Assembly (NCBI RefSeq): GCF_000223215.1
Contig: NC_017243.1
Span: forward strand, 682,001-746,000
Direction: 5' to 3'
From: Brachyspira intermedia PWS/A
GTDB taxonomy: Bacteria > Spirochaetota > Brachyspiria > Brachyspirales > Brachyspiraceae
Length of the DNA stretch: 64,000 bases
Under the pieces are notes generated by a model. It had not been told where the DNA came from, did no database searches, and was given only the letters and a program-made list of their open reading frames with translations. The translations under genes and the position numbers were made by a program. Shown piece by piece: positions 27,743 through 36,458 of this stretch (positions are counted from its first letter, which is position 1; every line of letters starts with the position of its first letter).

Positions 27743-28054
27743 TTATTGTTCATCTTTTTTGATAGATTGTTTTAATTCATCTAATTCTTTTCTCATAGCA
27801 TCATATTCTTCTTTTTTTACATATCCCATTTTATCAACAACTTTTTTTACTCTTTCGTCTATAAATTGGGAAACATCTTCTTTAGTTTCATTGGCTTTAT
27901 TAACCATTTCTTTTACAAACTTTTCTCCCTCTTCAGCACTAACATTCTTATCTTTTATGAATTCGCGTGCTGCTTCCTCTAGCTTTTCTTTTCCTTTTAG
28001 CATCATACCAATGCTTGAATAAAATCCTGATTTGATATCATCTGATAATGACAT
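27743..28054 (-). CDS. Phasin-like coiled-coil protein
   Basis: A 103-residue soluble helical protein: DDIKSGFYSSIGMMLKGKEKLEEAAREF, an acidic helix, then ERVKKVVDKMGYVKKEEYDAMRKELDELKQ. This matches the small phasin-like or polyhydroxyalkanoate-granule regulator proteins with a C-terminal coiled coil. In other genomes such genes often lie beside AarF/UbiB genes, as here. A granule role is not shown. A CCTAGGAGGAT-like site precedes the start. Confidence 0.72.
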   Translation of the reverse strand: MSLSDDIKSGFYSSIGMMLKGKEKLEEAAREFIKDKNVSAEEGEKFVKEMVNKANETKEDVSQFIDERVKKVVDKMGYVKKEEYDAMRKELDELKQSIKKDEQ

Positions 28055-28447
28055 AATATCCTCCTATATTATTTATTAATTAATTTTTATCATTGTAAAA
28101 TAAAAAGTCAATATAAAAAAATATACTTTTATAAAATAAAAACCATTTATAATGTATTTGATAAAATTATTTACTCTTTATAATATTACTAATACAAATT
28201 CTATATAAATTAATATTATTAAATTTTTTAAGTTATAAATTGTTAGCTGTTTAGAAATAAAAATAGAGTGTATATCAGCTTTAGCTTATATAGATTTAAA
28301 AACGAGATTTTTTTATTATTGTTGATATTAGTAATAAAAATTATCTATAGTTATATTAAAACTTTTTAAAGCTATAAACTAGCAGTTGATAATTTCAATT
28401 GTCATCTATATTTAAGCGAGTTTATCTACAGCAATAATAAAGAATTA
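28055..28447. other. Intergenic region with R repeat copy
   Basis: 393 bp. The left part carries the phasin-like promoter. 28220-28350 is A/T-rich and may hold a worn repeat remnant (AGCTTTAGCTTATATAG). 28362-28432 is an R repeat in reverse orientation. A weak hairpin (CAATAATAA / TTATTATTG, 28432-28453) overlaps the stop of the next gene. Confidence 0.55.
28362..28432 (-). repeat. R repeat, reverse copy
   Basis: On the minus strand it reads TAGATAAACTCGCT, GACAATTGAAATTATCAACT, then GCTAGTTTATAGCTTTAAAAA, aligned with the copies at 49006 and 49182. The central ACAATTGAAATTATC region keeps partial dyad symmetry. Confidence 0.7.
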
Positions 28448-28663
28448 TTATTGTTTATCTATGGCATCAAAATAGCATGCCATGAAATCTCCTTCTCCAT
28501 TTTCAAAGTCATTAACCATAGCAGAAACTTTTTTATTAAGTTCTTTTATCATAATATATGCTATTTCCTGAGCTTTGCTTTCTGTTATATCATTATTATT
28601 TTTCTGAATATTTTTAATAACTTTATTTATATTTACCCTTTTGTATACTCCATCGCTATCCAC
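28448..28663 (-). CDS. Small hypothetical protein
   Basis: A 71-residue soluble protein beginning MDSDGVYKRVNINKVIKN, with helices ITESKAQEIAYIMIKELNKK and MVNDFENGEGDFMACYFDAIDK. Translation begins at GTG 28663, eight bases after AAAGGAG. It lies 17 bp downstream of the TM2-XpaC-like gene and is likely in its operon. I do not recognise a family. Confidence 0.6.
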   Translation of the reverse strand: MDSDGVYKRVNINKVIKNIQKNNNDITESKAQEIAYIMIKELNKKVSAMVNDFENGEGDFMACYFDAIDKQ

Positions 28664-28680
28664 TGTAATATCTCCTTTTT

Positions 28681-29454
28681 TTAAACATATCCGTCTTTTT
28701 TTAATCCTGCTTTAAGCACATTTATATCGCTTGTTATATCTATAATATCGTCTTTTTGTATATTTTCTAATACCTTATTTAAATATATTGTTACTGATTC
28801 TACAGATTCTATTATATCTTTTTTGACATTATTTAAATCTGAAGTATTTGATGATGATAAATCTATATATGAATTAATAAGTTTTAATGTTGTAGGTATA
28901 TTATATTCCAACATTTTATCTAGATTTTTTATAGCTATTTCATTTCTTTTATATCCGCTTGATTTATCAATAATGCTTTTAAATAACTGATTCAACTGTT
29001 TAACTTTGGCTGAAAAATTATAATCTTTTATAGAAATTATAGTATCATTAATTAGTTTATGATATTCTAATGCTTTATTAATAATATTTTCTTCTGTATT
29101 TTCTTGATTATTATAATTTTTTTCTTCATTTTTGTTATCATCACTATTCTCATCAACATAACTATATTCAGCATCTATAGCATCATCAAATTTACTTTTA
29201 TAATTTTCATAATCATTTTTATAATTTATATTTTCAATATAGTCTTTATTATATATGAGGTTAAACTCTTTTTCTGTCATAAATATAAATCTTATTAAAT
29301 CTACAACACAAAGCAAATAGGGTATACCAGTCCAGAAAAATAGAACATACAATATACCTCTTTTAGTCTGACCTAAATAAAATTTTTGTATTCCTATTCC
29401 CCCAAATATCAGAGAAAGAGCAGAACATATTATAGCTTTTATTCTTTTTCTCAT
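28681..29454 (-). CDS. TM2-domain protein with XpaC-like C-terminal domain
   Basis: A 257-residue protein. Residues 1-60 are a TM2 domain: two membrane helices with GGIGIQKFYLGQTKRGILYVLFFWTGIPYLLCVVDLIRF. An acidic Asn-rich linker follows at about 75-125. Residues about 130-255 form a helical domain (NIPTTLKLINSYIDLSS, ending INVLKAGLKKDGYV) very like the C-terminus of the protein at 55166-55702. That form belongs to the XpaC family found beside TelA. So this is a membrane-tethered paralogue, perhaps acting in envelope stress. Confidence 0.75.
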   Translation of the reverse strand: MRKRIKAIICSALSLIFGGIGIQKFYLGQTKRGILYVLFFWTGIPYLLCVVDLIRFIFMTEKEFNLIYNKDYIENINYKNDYENYKSKFDDAIDAEYSYVDENSDDNKNEEKNYNNQENTEENIINKALEYHKLINDTIISIKDYNFSAKVKQLNQLFKSIIDKSSGYKRNEIAIKNLDKMLEYNIPTTLKLINSYIDLSSSNTSDLNNVKKDIIESVESVTIYLNKVLENIQKDDIIDITSDINVLKAGLKKDGYV

Positions 29455-29607
29455 TTATAATAACCCAATAATATTTACTATTATATAATATCAAAGTATT
29501 TATTTTTAACAAGTAATTTTTTTGTTCAATACTTGCTAATAAATAGTTATAGTATATTATTTATAAAAATTTTATAAAGCGAATAAAAATATGAAAAAAA
29601 ATTAGAA

Positions 29608-30330
29608 TTGCAAACAACAACTTTATGGGATTATCCTTCCCAGCAGTATTTAAAAAGCGAAGAAGAAAAGCATAAACATTATATAGGAGCAACACCTTCA
29701 TATATAATTTGGAATCTTCTAAATAGATATACAAAAGAAAAAGATTTAGTAGTTGATCCTATGGCTGGAAGCGGTACTACTATTGATGTGGCAAGAGAAT
29801 TGGGAAGACGAGCTTTAGGGTATGATATAAATCCAAAAGCATTACAGAGAAAAGATGTTTTCAAAGCTGATGCTAGAAAAATACCAATAGAAGATGAAAA
29901 AGTAGATTTTGTATTTATAGATCCGCCTTACAGTACTCATATAAATTATTCTGATGAGAAAAATTGTATTGGAAAATTAACAGCAAGAGAAAATGAATAT
30001 TATGAGGCTATGGAAAAAGTTATTAATGAAATATTTAGAATAATGAAAAAAGATAGATATATGGCTTTATATGTTTCTGATTCTTATGAAAAGGGATTTC
30101 CTTTTATGCCTATTGGTTTTAAACTTTTTGAAATTATGAGTAAATATTTTATGCCTATAGATATTGTATCTGTTGTACGTCATAATAAGACTCTTAATAA
30201 AGGTAATTATCATATGGCAGCAGCTGAAAATAATTTTTATTTGAGAGGATTTAATTATTTATTTATAATGTATAAAAAAGGAAATAAAACTATAGATATA
30301 AACGGAAAAGTTCATTTGAGAAATTTATAG
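29608..30330 (+). CDS. Orphan DNA methyltransferase (N4/N6-class)
   Basis: A 240-residue S-adenosylmethionine-dependent methyltransferase. SAM motif I is VVDPMAGSGTTIDVARELG, then GYDINP, and the catalytic motif IV is FIDPPYSTHINYS. The order motif I before motif IV and the opening LWDYPSQQYLKSEEEKHKH are typical of one small DNA methylase family. DPPY suggests amino-group transfer to adenine or cytosine. The start is TTG 29608; the ATG at 29591 stops at once. No restriction enzyme is nearby, so a regulatory role is possible. An RNA target cannot be excluded. Confidence 0.78.
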   Translation: MQTTTLWDYPSQQYLKSEEEKHKHYIGATPSYIIWNLLNRYTKEKDLVVDPMAGSGTTIDVARELGRRALGYDINPKALQRKDVFKADARKIPIEDEKVDFVFIDPPYSTHINYSDEKNCIGKLTARENEYYEAMEKVINEIFRIMKKDRYMALYVSDSYEKGFPFMPIGFKLFEIMSKYFMPIDIVSVVRHNKTLNKGNYHMAAAENNFYLRGFNYLFIMYKKGNKTIDINGKVHLRNL

Positions 30331-30356
30331 CAAATATTTAATTTGTATTTAAAAAT

Positions 30357-30386
30357 AAAAAGCAGAGATTTAACTCTCTGCTTTTT
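30357..30386. terminator. Bidirectional terminator between methyltransferase and giant repeat protein
   Basis: AAAAGCAGAGA pairs with TCTCTGCTTTT around a short loop, flanked by A and T tracts, between the convergent stops at 30330 and 30400. Confidence 0.88.
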
Positions 30387-30399
30387 TATTGATATTTAT

Positions 30400-33300
30400 T
30401 TATCTAACATAATACATATCTTTAGGTATGTAATCATCTATAACAGTAGCCTGCTTCAAATTTCTTTTTCCTTGTACAGACATTATATTATAAGTAGCAG
30501 CCCCTATATTTTGATTATCAACAAGTATAGTTCTTTTTTCCATTCTCTCCAAATCTATATTTGAAGTTCTTATTTGATCAAAATATTCGCTTGCCAATAC
30601 AAAATATTTAAATGCTTGCTGCTCATTAACAATAGTATTTGTAATAGTAGAGTTATAAGCATAAGAAACACCTATATTATTATAAAGGCTTGCTAAATAA
30701 CTTACTAGTATAAAATCACTTTCTGTACGCATTTCTAATCTTCCTAATCTGTCTCTCTTAGATAATACCTGACTTAAAGCATTTCTATAGAAACCATTAG
30801 CTAAATTAGCTTTATCCAAATGTAAAAGCGAATTACCTAAAGCATAAGAAACAACACTATTGCTAGGATTCTTTTGGAATAATGCATTAAATCCTTCAAA
30901 TGCTCTGTCATATTCTCCATCTGAATAATATATCCAAGATAAATTATATAGAAGTTTATCGCTTCTAAGATTAGGTGCTAAATTATCATAAGCAGTTTGA
31001 TAATGCTGTTTAGCTTTTTCATAATCTTTTTCTCTATAGAAATAAACATTAGCTAAATTATAATTAGCATCAGGATATACTGAATTTATAGCTAAAGCTT
31101 CAGTAAAGTTTTTAACCGCATTTCCATATTCACCTAAATTATAATATATCTGTCCTAACATATTATATACGAATTCTTTTCCTCTATAGAAAGGATTAGA
31201 TTCATATAAAGGTAATGCAGCTGTATTAAGTATTTCCATAGCTCTATCATAATGTTTTAATCTTGCCTCATAATCAGCATAACCTACTATAGATTCTAAA
31301 TTATTAGGATATGCAGTTAGAAGATTTTCAAATAATATTCTTGAACCATAAAAATCATCTTTATCAAGTAAATATTTAGCTAATTTAGGATAAACCTCAT
31401 CATCTATATAATCTTTTTTCAATAAGTTTATATGATTTTGAAGGGCTTTAACTTGCTCATAATTATCCTGATAAATTTTTATAAGCATAGCTCTCTTTCT
31501 AGGTACAACTCCATCTCCAAAGAAATTGATCATATCCCTATAATTATTATAAGCGATATCATAATAATTAGGTTCTACCAAAGTTCTAGCTCTACTTATC
31601 ATAAGAAGACCGCGTTCATCATATATAGTTTCTTTTTCTTTTTTCTTGTCAGTATAAACTAACATATCATTATATAATTCTTCGCCTAATGTATAATCTT
31701 CTACAGATAATTCTTTTTCACCTTTCTTTCTATAGTAGTATCCGAAAGTTATTCTAGTTTCAAAATCTCTAGGTTTAATATCCAAAGCACCTTGTATCTT
31801 TTTAAGAGCATAACTGAAAGTTTCTCTATCAATATAAGCTCTTGCGTATTTATTATACCATTTTATCTGCTTTGGTTTTAATCTTTCACCTTCAGAAAAG
31901 TTTCTTTCAGCATCATCATAAGCTCCTTTTGATATGCTTACTAAACCTTGATTATAGTATTTATTTGCCATTACAGGTTTATAAATAAATTGGAAAGATA
32001 AAATTACTACAGCTACAAATAATATTAAAAATACAGCTGCAACTCTTATTATCTTAGCATAATCTTTTAATGAATTAGGTATAGGTATAAGTTCTAATAC
32101 ATTTTTACTGCCTTCTTCTTTAATACTCAAACCTAATTCTTTATTTAGTAATTCTGTAATGTTTTCATTAGACTCACCTCTCTCTAAGGCATTAAGTAAA
32201 GCCTCCATAGAAATTCTGTCTAATTTTTCATTAAGTATTGCATCTAAAACATGATACTGTGTAAGCGGAGGAAGATATTTTATAGCATTAATTACTTTAT
32301 CATGATCTACATCTTTATCAACATCTTCATATTTAGAAGCAGGTAAATTATTAGCGGTATCAGGAGATGGAAGAGTAGTACTTCCTTCAACTATATTATT
32401 AGATATATTTTTATTTTCATTTTTATCATCTATATCTTCTATAACATCATCTAAGTCTAAATCATCTTTAGGTGATTGTTCATATTCTTCTATAGCATCA
32501 TCTAAAGATAAATCATCTAAATTTATATCATCATGAGGTTCTTCAGCTTTAGTCTCTTCTTTAACCTCAGCAACCTCGTCTTTAGGTTCTTCCTCTTTAT
32601 CTTCATCCAGGATGCTGTCCAAAGATAAATCGTCTAAATCCATATTATCATGAGGTTCTTCAGTTTTAGTCTCTTCTTTAACCTCATTAACCTCGTCTTT
32701 AGGTTCTTCCTTTTTATCTTCATCCATAATGCTGTCTAAAGATAAATCATCTAAATCTATATCATCTTGAGGCTCTTCAGCTTTAGCCTCTTCTTTAACC
32801 TCATTAACCTCATCTTTAGGTTCTCCCTCTTTATCTTCATCCATAATGCTGTCTAAAGATAAATCATCTAAATCTATATCATCTTGAGGTTCTTCAGTTT
32901 TAGTCTCTTCTTTAACCTCATCAACCTCGTCTTTAGGTTCTTCCTCTTTATCTTCATCCATAATACTGTCTAAAGATAAATCATCTAAATCTATATCATC
33001 TTGAGGTTCTTCAGCTTTGGCCTCTTCTTTAACTTCATTTTTATCTTCTTCATCTAATTCATCATCAGATAAAATATCATCTAAATTTGAATCTTCATCT
33101 TCTAATATATCATCTAAACTATCAGATATATCATCAAGTTCTAAATCATTTATATTAGATTTTTGATCATCATTAGATTCTATATTAGGTAAATCTTCAT
33201 TGTATTCATATTCTCTGCCTTCATCTATATTAGGTAAAGTATCAGGTAAAGGTAAATCATCTAATACTGGTAATTTTTCTGAATGAATATCATTTTTATT

Positions 33301-34497
33301 TGAATTATCATTATTGATATCCATTGCTATTTTATCTTCTAATTCTTTATCTTCAGGAAGTTCTAAATCATCTATATTAGCAGATACTTTATCATCATCC
33401 AAATCTTCAGGAAGTCCTAAATCATGATCTTCAGGTAAACCTAAATCATCTAAATCATTGGATACTAAATCATTATCTAAATCTTCAGGAAGTCCTAAAT
33501 CATCTATATCAGCAGATACTTTGTCATTATCTAAGTCTTCAGGAAGTCCTAAATCATCTATATCAGCAGATACTTTGTCATTATCTAAGTCTTCAGGAAG
33601 TCCTAAATCATCTATATCAGCAGATACTTTGTCATTATCTAAGTCTTCAGGAAGCTCTAAATTATCTATATCAGCAGATACTTTGTCATTATCTAAGTCT
33701 TCAGGTAAGTCTAAATTATCTATATCAGCAGATACTTTGTCATTATCTAAGTCTTCAGGAAGCTCTAAATTATCTATATCAGCAGATACTTTATCATTAT
33801 CTAAGTCTTCAGGAAACTCTAAATTATCTATATCAGCAGATACTTTGTCATTATCTAAGTTTTCAGGAAGCTCTAAATTATCTATATCAGCAGATACTTT
33901 GTCATTATCTAAGTCTTCAGGAAGCTCTAAATTATCTATATCAGCAGATACTTTGTCATTATCTAAGTCTTCAGGAAGCTCTAAATTATCTATATCAGCA
34001 GATACTTTATCATTATCTAAGTCTTCAGGAAGCTCTAAATTATCTACATCATCAGATACTTTATCATTATCTAAATCTTCAGGTAGTCCTAAATCATCTA
34101 CATCATCAGATACTTTATCATTACCCAAATCTTCAGGTAGTCCTAAATCATCTATATCATCAGATAATTTATCATTATCTAAATCTTCAGGTAGTCCTAA
34201 ATCATCTGGATCATCAGATAATGGATTGTCAAAATCTTCAGGAAGTTGTAAATTATCAATATCATCAGATGTATTATTGTCTGAATTATCTTGAAAATCT
34301 AAACCATCTAAACTATCTAAATCATCAATAGAAGGTAAACCATTATCTTCCGCTGGCATAGAACTAGCCATATGTTCATCTGTAAAAACTGATTTAAAAC
34401 GATCATAGTCGTTTTGTGATATTTCTTTTGGTAATGCTTTATTTCCTATCAAAAAAGCAATACTTCCTAGTCTTTCTAAATCTTCTATTTTAGGCAT
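30400..34497 (-). CDS. Giant acidic-repeat membrane protein with C-terminal TPR domain
   Basis: A 1365-residue protein. Residues 1-75 are a charged start. About 75-380 hold some 16 copies of an 18-residue unit of the type ADIDNLELPEDLDNDKVS. About 490-680 hold five copies of a 39-residue acidic unit with DDIDLDDLSLDSIMDEDKE. One membrane helix lies at about 815-838. After it, about 500 residues form TPR repeats (YNQGLVSISKGAYDDAERNF; NYNLANVYFYREKDYEKA). With no signal peptide, the acidic part should be cytoplasmic and the TPR part periplasmic. It resembles a cytoplasmic-to-periplasmic scaffold. Repeat number is probably variable between strains. No classical ribosome site is evident. Confidence 0.78.
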   Translation of the reverse strand: MPKIEDLERLGSIAFLIGNKALPKEISQNDYDRFKSVFTDEHMASSMPAEDNGLPSIDDLDSLDGLDFQDNSDNNTSDDIDNLQLPEDFDNPLSDDPDDLGLPEDLDNDKLSDDIDDLGLPEDLGNDKVSDDVDDLGLPEDLDNDKVSDDVDNLELPEDLDNDKVSADIDNLELPEDLDNDKVSADIDNLELPEDLDNDKVSADIDNLELPENLDNDKVSADIDNLEFPEDLDNDKVSADIDNLELPEDLDNDKVSADIDNLDLPEDLDNDKVSADIDNLELPEDLDNDKVSADIDDLGLPEDLDNDKVSADIDDLGLPEDLDNDKVSADIDDLGLPEDLDNDLVSNDLDDLGLPEDHDLGLPEDLDDDKVSANIDDLELPEDKELEDKIAMDINNDNSNKNDIHSEKLPVLDDLPLPDTLPNIDEGREYEYNEDLPNIESNDDQKSNINDLELDDISDSLDDILEDEDSNLDDILSDDELDEEDKNEVKEEAKAEEPQDDIDLDDLSLDSIMDEDKEEEPKDEVDEVKEETKTEEPQDDIDLDDLSLDSIMDEDKEGEPKDEVNEVKEEAKAEEPQDDIDLDDLSLDSIMDEDKKEEPKDEVNEVKEETKTEEPHDNMDLDDLSLDSILDEDKEEEPKDEVAEVKEETKAEEPHDDINLDDLSLDDAIEEYEQSPKDDLDLDDVIEDIDDKNENKNISNNIVEGSTTLPSPDTANNLPASKYEDVDKDVDHDKVINAIKYLPPLTQYHVLDAILNEKLDRISMEALLNALERGESNENITELLNKELGLSIKEEGSKNVLELIPIPNSLKDYAKIIRVAAVFLILFVAVVILSFQFIYKPVMANKYYNQGLVSISKGAYDDAERNFSEGERLKPKQIKWYNKYARAYIDRETFSYALKKIQGALDIKPRDFETRITFGYYYRKKGEKELSVEDYTLGEELYNDMLVYTDKKKEKETIYDERGLLMISRARTLVEPNYYDIAYNNYRDMINFFGDGVVPRKRAMLIKIYQDNYEQVKALQNHINLLKKDYIDDEVYPKLAKYLLDKDDFYGSRILFENLLTAYPNNLESIVGYADYEARLKHYDRAMEILNTAALPLYESNPFYRGKEFVYNMLGQIYYNLGEYGNAVKNFTEALAINSVYPDANYNLANVYFYREKDYEKAKQHYQTAYDNLAPNLRSDKLLYNLSWIYYSDGEYDRAFEGFNALFQKNPSNSVVSYALGNSLLHLDKANLANGFYRNALSQVLSKRDRLGRLEMRTESDFILVSYLASLYNNIGVSYAYNSTITNTIVNEQQAFKYFVLASEYFDQIRTSNIDLERMEKRTILVDNQNIGAATYNIMSVQGKRNLKQATVIDDYIPKDMYYVR
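32475..33035. repeat. Tandem 117-bp coding repeat
   Basis: About five copies of a 117-bp unit (39 codons) inside the giant gene. Each copy encodes EEPKDEV, KEE, EEPQDDIDLDDLSLDS. Copies differ at scattered codons. There are no spacers. Confidence 0.8.
33400..34270. repeat. Tandem 54-bp coding repeat
   Basis: About sixteen copies of a 54-bp unit (18 codons) encode ADIDNLELPEDLDNDKVS-type repeats on the minus strand. The central copies (about 33600-34020) are nearly identical, which suggests recent homogenisation. Confidence 0.85.
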
Positions 34498-34602
34498 ATT
34501 TCAATCATCTAATATAAATTTTTAGTTAACATATTAATTATAATTAAGCTATAAAAATATGTCAACTAAATTATCGGATAATACTAAAATTACAATAGCA
34601 TA

Positions 34603-35031
34603 TTATTTAGAAGAAATTTCTATTTGTTTATTAAGTTTGGCTATTTTTTCATGATTTCTTCTTGCTTCTTCAGCATTAATAACCATTTGAGTAGATAATT
34701 TATTTATTTCATCTTTTAACATAGCAGCATCTATATCTTTTGGATATAAAGCTGTTTCTACCAATATACCTATAACATTATTAGTAACTTCAGCTATACC
34801 ATCTTCCACATACATATTTATAAGTTTATTATCTTCATTATATATTTTGAGTTCACCATAACCTATTCTTACTATATATGGGCAATGATCTAGATGTATT
34901 GAAACATAACCATCATGAGAAGGTATCTCTACATGATCTATTCTTATAGATCTTAATATAGGACCGCTTCTTGTAATTACAGAGCAAGTTAAAGCTTTTT
35001 TATTTTTTTTTACAGCAGTAGTAGTAGCCAT
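34603..35031 (-). CDS. atpC: F-type ATP synthase epsilon subunit
   Basis: A 142-residue protein with the epsilon beta-sandwich: CSVITRSGPILRSIRIDHVEIPSHDGYVSIHLDHCPYI, then GYGELKIY, and MYVEDGIAEVTNNVIGILVETALYPKDID, followed by a helical hairpin. Epsilon inhibits and couples F1. The first 14 residues (MATTTAVKKNKKAL) form an unusual extension. It stands alone: no other atp gene is in the flanking 5 kb, and its neighbours are a small membrane protein and ybgC. The domain call is firm; its role in an ATP synthase is inferred. Confidence 0.75.
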   Translation of the reverse strand: MATTTAVKKNKKALTCSVITRSGPILRSIRIDHVEIPSHDGYVSIHLDHCPYIVRIGYGELKIYNEDNKLINMYVEDGIAEVTNNVIGILVETALYPKDIDAAMLKDEINKLSTQMVINAEEARRNHEKIAKLNKQIEISSK

Positions 35032-35046
35032 ATAAAACCCTCAAAA

Positions 35047-35352
35047 TTAAATTACATTTTTATATTTTAAAACAAAAATGATAAATATCAATGAAATAAT
35101 AAATAAAATTAATAATATTAAAGAAATGAAAAACAAAAATCTTACTACTATTTTTAAAGAATTTATCTCTGAATATATATATTGAAATTCTTTTTTTGTT
35201 TTAGATTCCACTTTTTCTATTATTTCTTTTTCTTTTTCATCTAATTTACTATATAGTTTTTTTGTTCTGCTTTCCATAGTTGTTGTTTTTACTAAATCCC
35301 CAACCATATTAGCAGATGATAAAACAGTTAATATAACATTCAGCCAGCTCAT
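35047..35352 (-). CDS. Small membrane protein
   Basis: A 101-residue protein. A hydrophobic N-terminus (MSWLNVILTVLSSANMVGDLV), a central coiled coil (KLYSKLDEKEKEIIEKVESKTKKEF) and one or two membrane helices at about 65-97 with no charged break. It sits three bases after the ybgC stop and 15 bases before atpC, so it is in one operon with both. Not a known family. Confidence 0.65.
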   Translation of the reverse strand: MSWLNVILTVLSSANMVGDLVKTTTMESRTKKLYSKLDEKEKEIIEKVESKTKKEFQYIYSEINSLKIVVRFLFFISLILLILFIISLIFIIFVLKYKNVI

Positions 35353-35355
35353 ATA

Positions 35356-35769
35356 TTATTTACCTTTAGCCATTATATTGTACAGATATTCATCAGGTTT
35401 TACTATTTGACCTTTTTTATTTACAAAAGGGTGAAGTGTATAACCTGTAGAGTATAATATTTTTTCATCTTCTTTGCTTCTTATTTCATATTTTAGTTTT
35501 AATGATACATTTTTTAACTTTTCAACACTAGTATAAACTACTATAACATCATCATATCTTATAGAAATTTTATAATCTACGAAAGCTTCTTTTACAGGAA
35601 GCATTATATCATATTTTTCTTCCATATCTTTATAGGAAATGCCTAACTCTCTTAAAAGCTCTGTCCTTCCTATCTCAAAATATCTTAAATAGTTTGAATG
35701 ATAAACAACTCCCATTTGATCAGTATCAGCATATATCACTCTTATTTCAGTTTTATTAACATGAGCCAT
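35356..35769 (-). CDS. ybgC: YbgC-type acyl-CoA thioesterase
   Basis: A 137-residue hot-dog-fold thioesterase of the 4HBT family. The signature YADTDQMGVVYHSNYLRYFEIGRTELLRELG contains the active-site Asp and the helix-forming GVVYHSNYLRYFE. YbgC acts on short-chain or phospholipid-related acyl-CoA and is often beside tol genes, which are absent here. AGGAG lies seven bases before the ATG. Confidence 0.92.
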   Translation of the reverse strand: MAHVNKTEIRVIYADTDQMGVVYHSNYLRYFEIGRTELLRELGISYKDMEEKYDIMLPVKEAFVDYKISIRYDDVIVVYTSVEKLKNVSLKLKYEIRSKEDEKILYSTGYTLHPFVNKKGQIVKPDEYLYNIMAKGK

Positions 35770-35953
35770 AATTAACTCCTAATAAATATTTATTCTTTAA
35801 ATTATAACATATAATAGAAAAAATATTTATTTTTTTTATATTTTTTGTAATAAAACATAAAAACACTGTATTTATGTATAAATTGTTGAAGTATTAAAAT
35901 AAATGTTATTTTTTATATTGATATTATATCAATTTTGTATATACTTTATCATT

Positions 35954-36442
35954 ATGAAAAATGGAAAAGTAATATTTCCGGGTACTTTTGACCCTTTTAC
36001 ATTAGGACATCTCGATGTTCTTTACAGACTTGCTGATATTTTCAATAAGGTTTATATATCTGTAGCTGTTAATTTGGATAAATCTCCTACTTTTAGTATA
36101 GAAGAAAGAAAGAATATGATTAAAAAAGTAATAGGGGATAATGATACTATAGAAATTGTAACTATATCCGGGCTTGTAACAGAGTATATGAAGCAGAATG
36201 ATATAAAAGTATTGGCCAGAGGTATCAGAGACAGTGAAGATTTATACTATGAATTAAGAATGTCTAGAATGAATAAATTATTATATCCAGAGATGGATAC
36301 TATATTTTTACATACATCAGAACATTATGCTTATGTAAGTTCTTCTTTAATAAAGGAAATACTTAAATTTAATGGACCTATAGACGGATTAGTGCCGGAA
36401 ATAATAGTTGAAGACATAAAATCCAAATTCATAAAAAAATAA
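35954..36442 (+). CDS. coaD: Phosphopantetheine adenylyltransferase
   Basis: A 162-residue enzyme of CoA synthesis (4'-phosphopantetheine plus ATP). It opens [23 protein letters not shown]: the TxGH nucleotidyltransferase signature is TLGH. LARGIRD and [12 protein letters not shown] are also family marks. The longest frame begins at 35903, but its first 17 codons are hydrophobic and unlike CoaD, so ATG 35954 is preferred. It heads the coaD-miaB-PPTase operon with 16- and 21-bp gaps. Confidence 0.96.
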   Translation: MKNGKVIFPGTFDPFTLGHLDVLYRLADIFNKVYISVAVNLDKSPTFSIEERKNMIKKVIGDNDTIEIVTISGLVTEYMKQNDIKVLARGIRDSEDLYYELRMSRMNKLLYPEMDTIFLHTSEHYAYVSSSLIKEILKFNGPIDGLVPEIIVEDIKSKFIKK

Positions 36443-36458
36443 TAATAAAGAATAGAAC

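Noticed and set aside
33400-34270. Possible CRISPR array
   Set aside because: Units are contiguous with no spacers and keep the coding frame.
33458-34294. 278-codon open frame on the plus strand in the giant gene
   Set aside because: It is the antisense of the 54-bp repeats, of period three and Ser/Lys-rich, and has no ribosome site.
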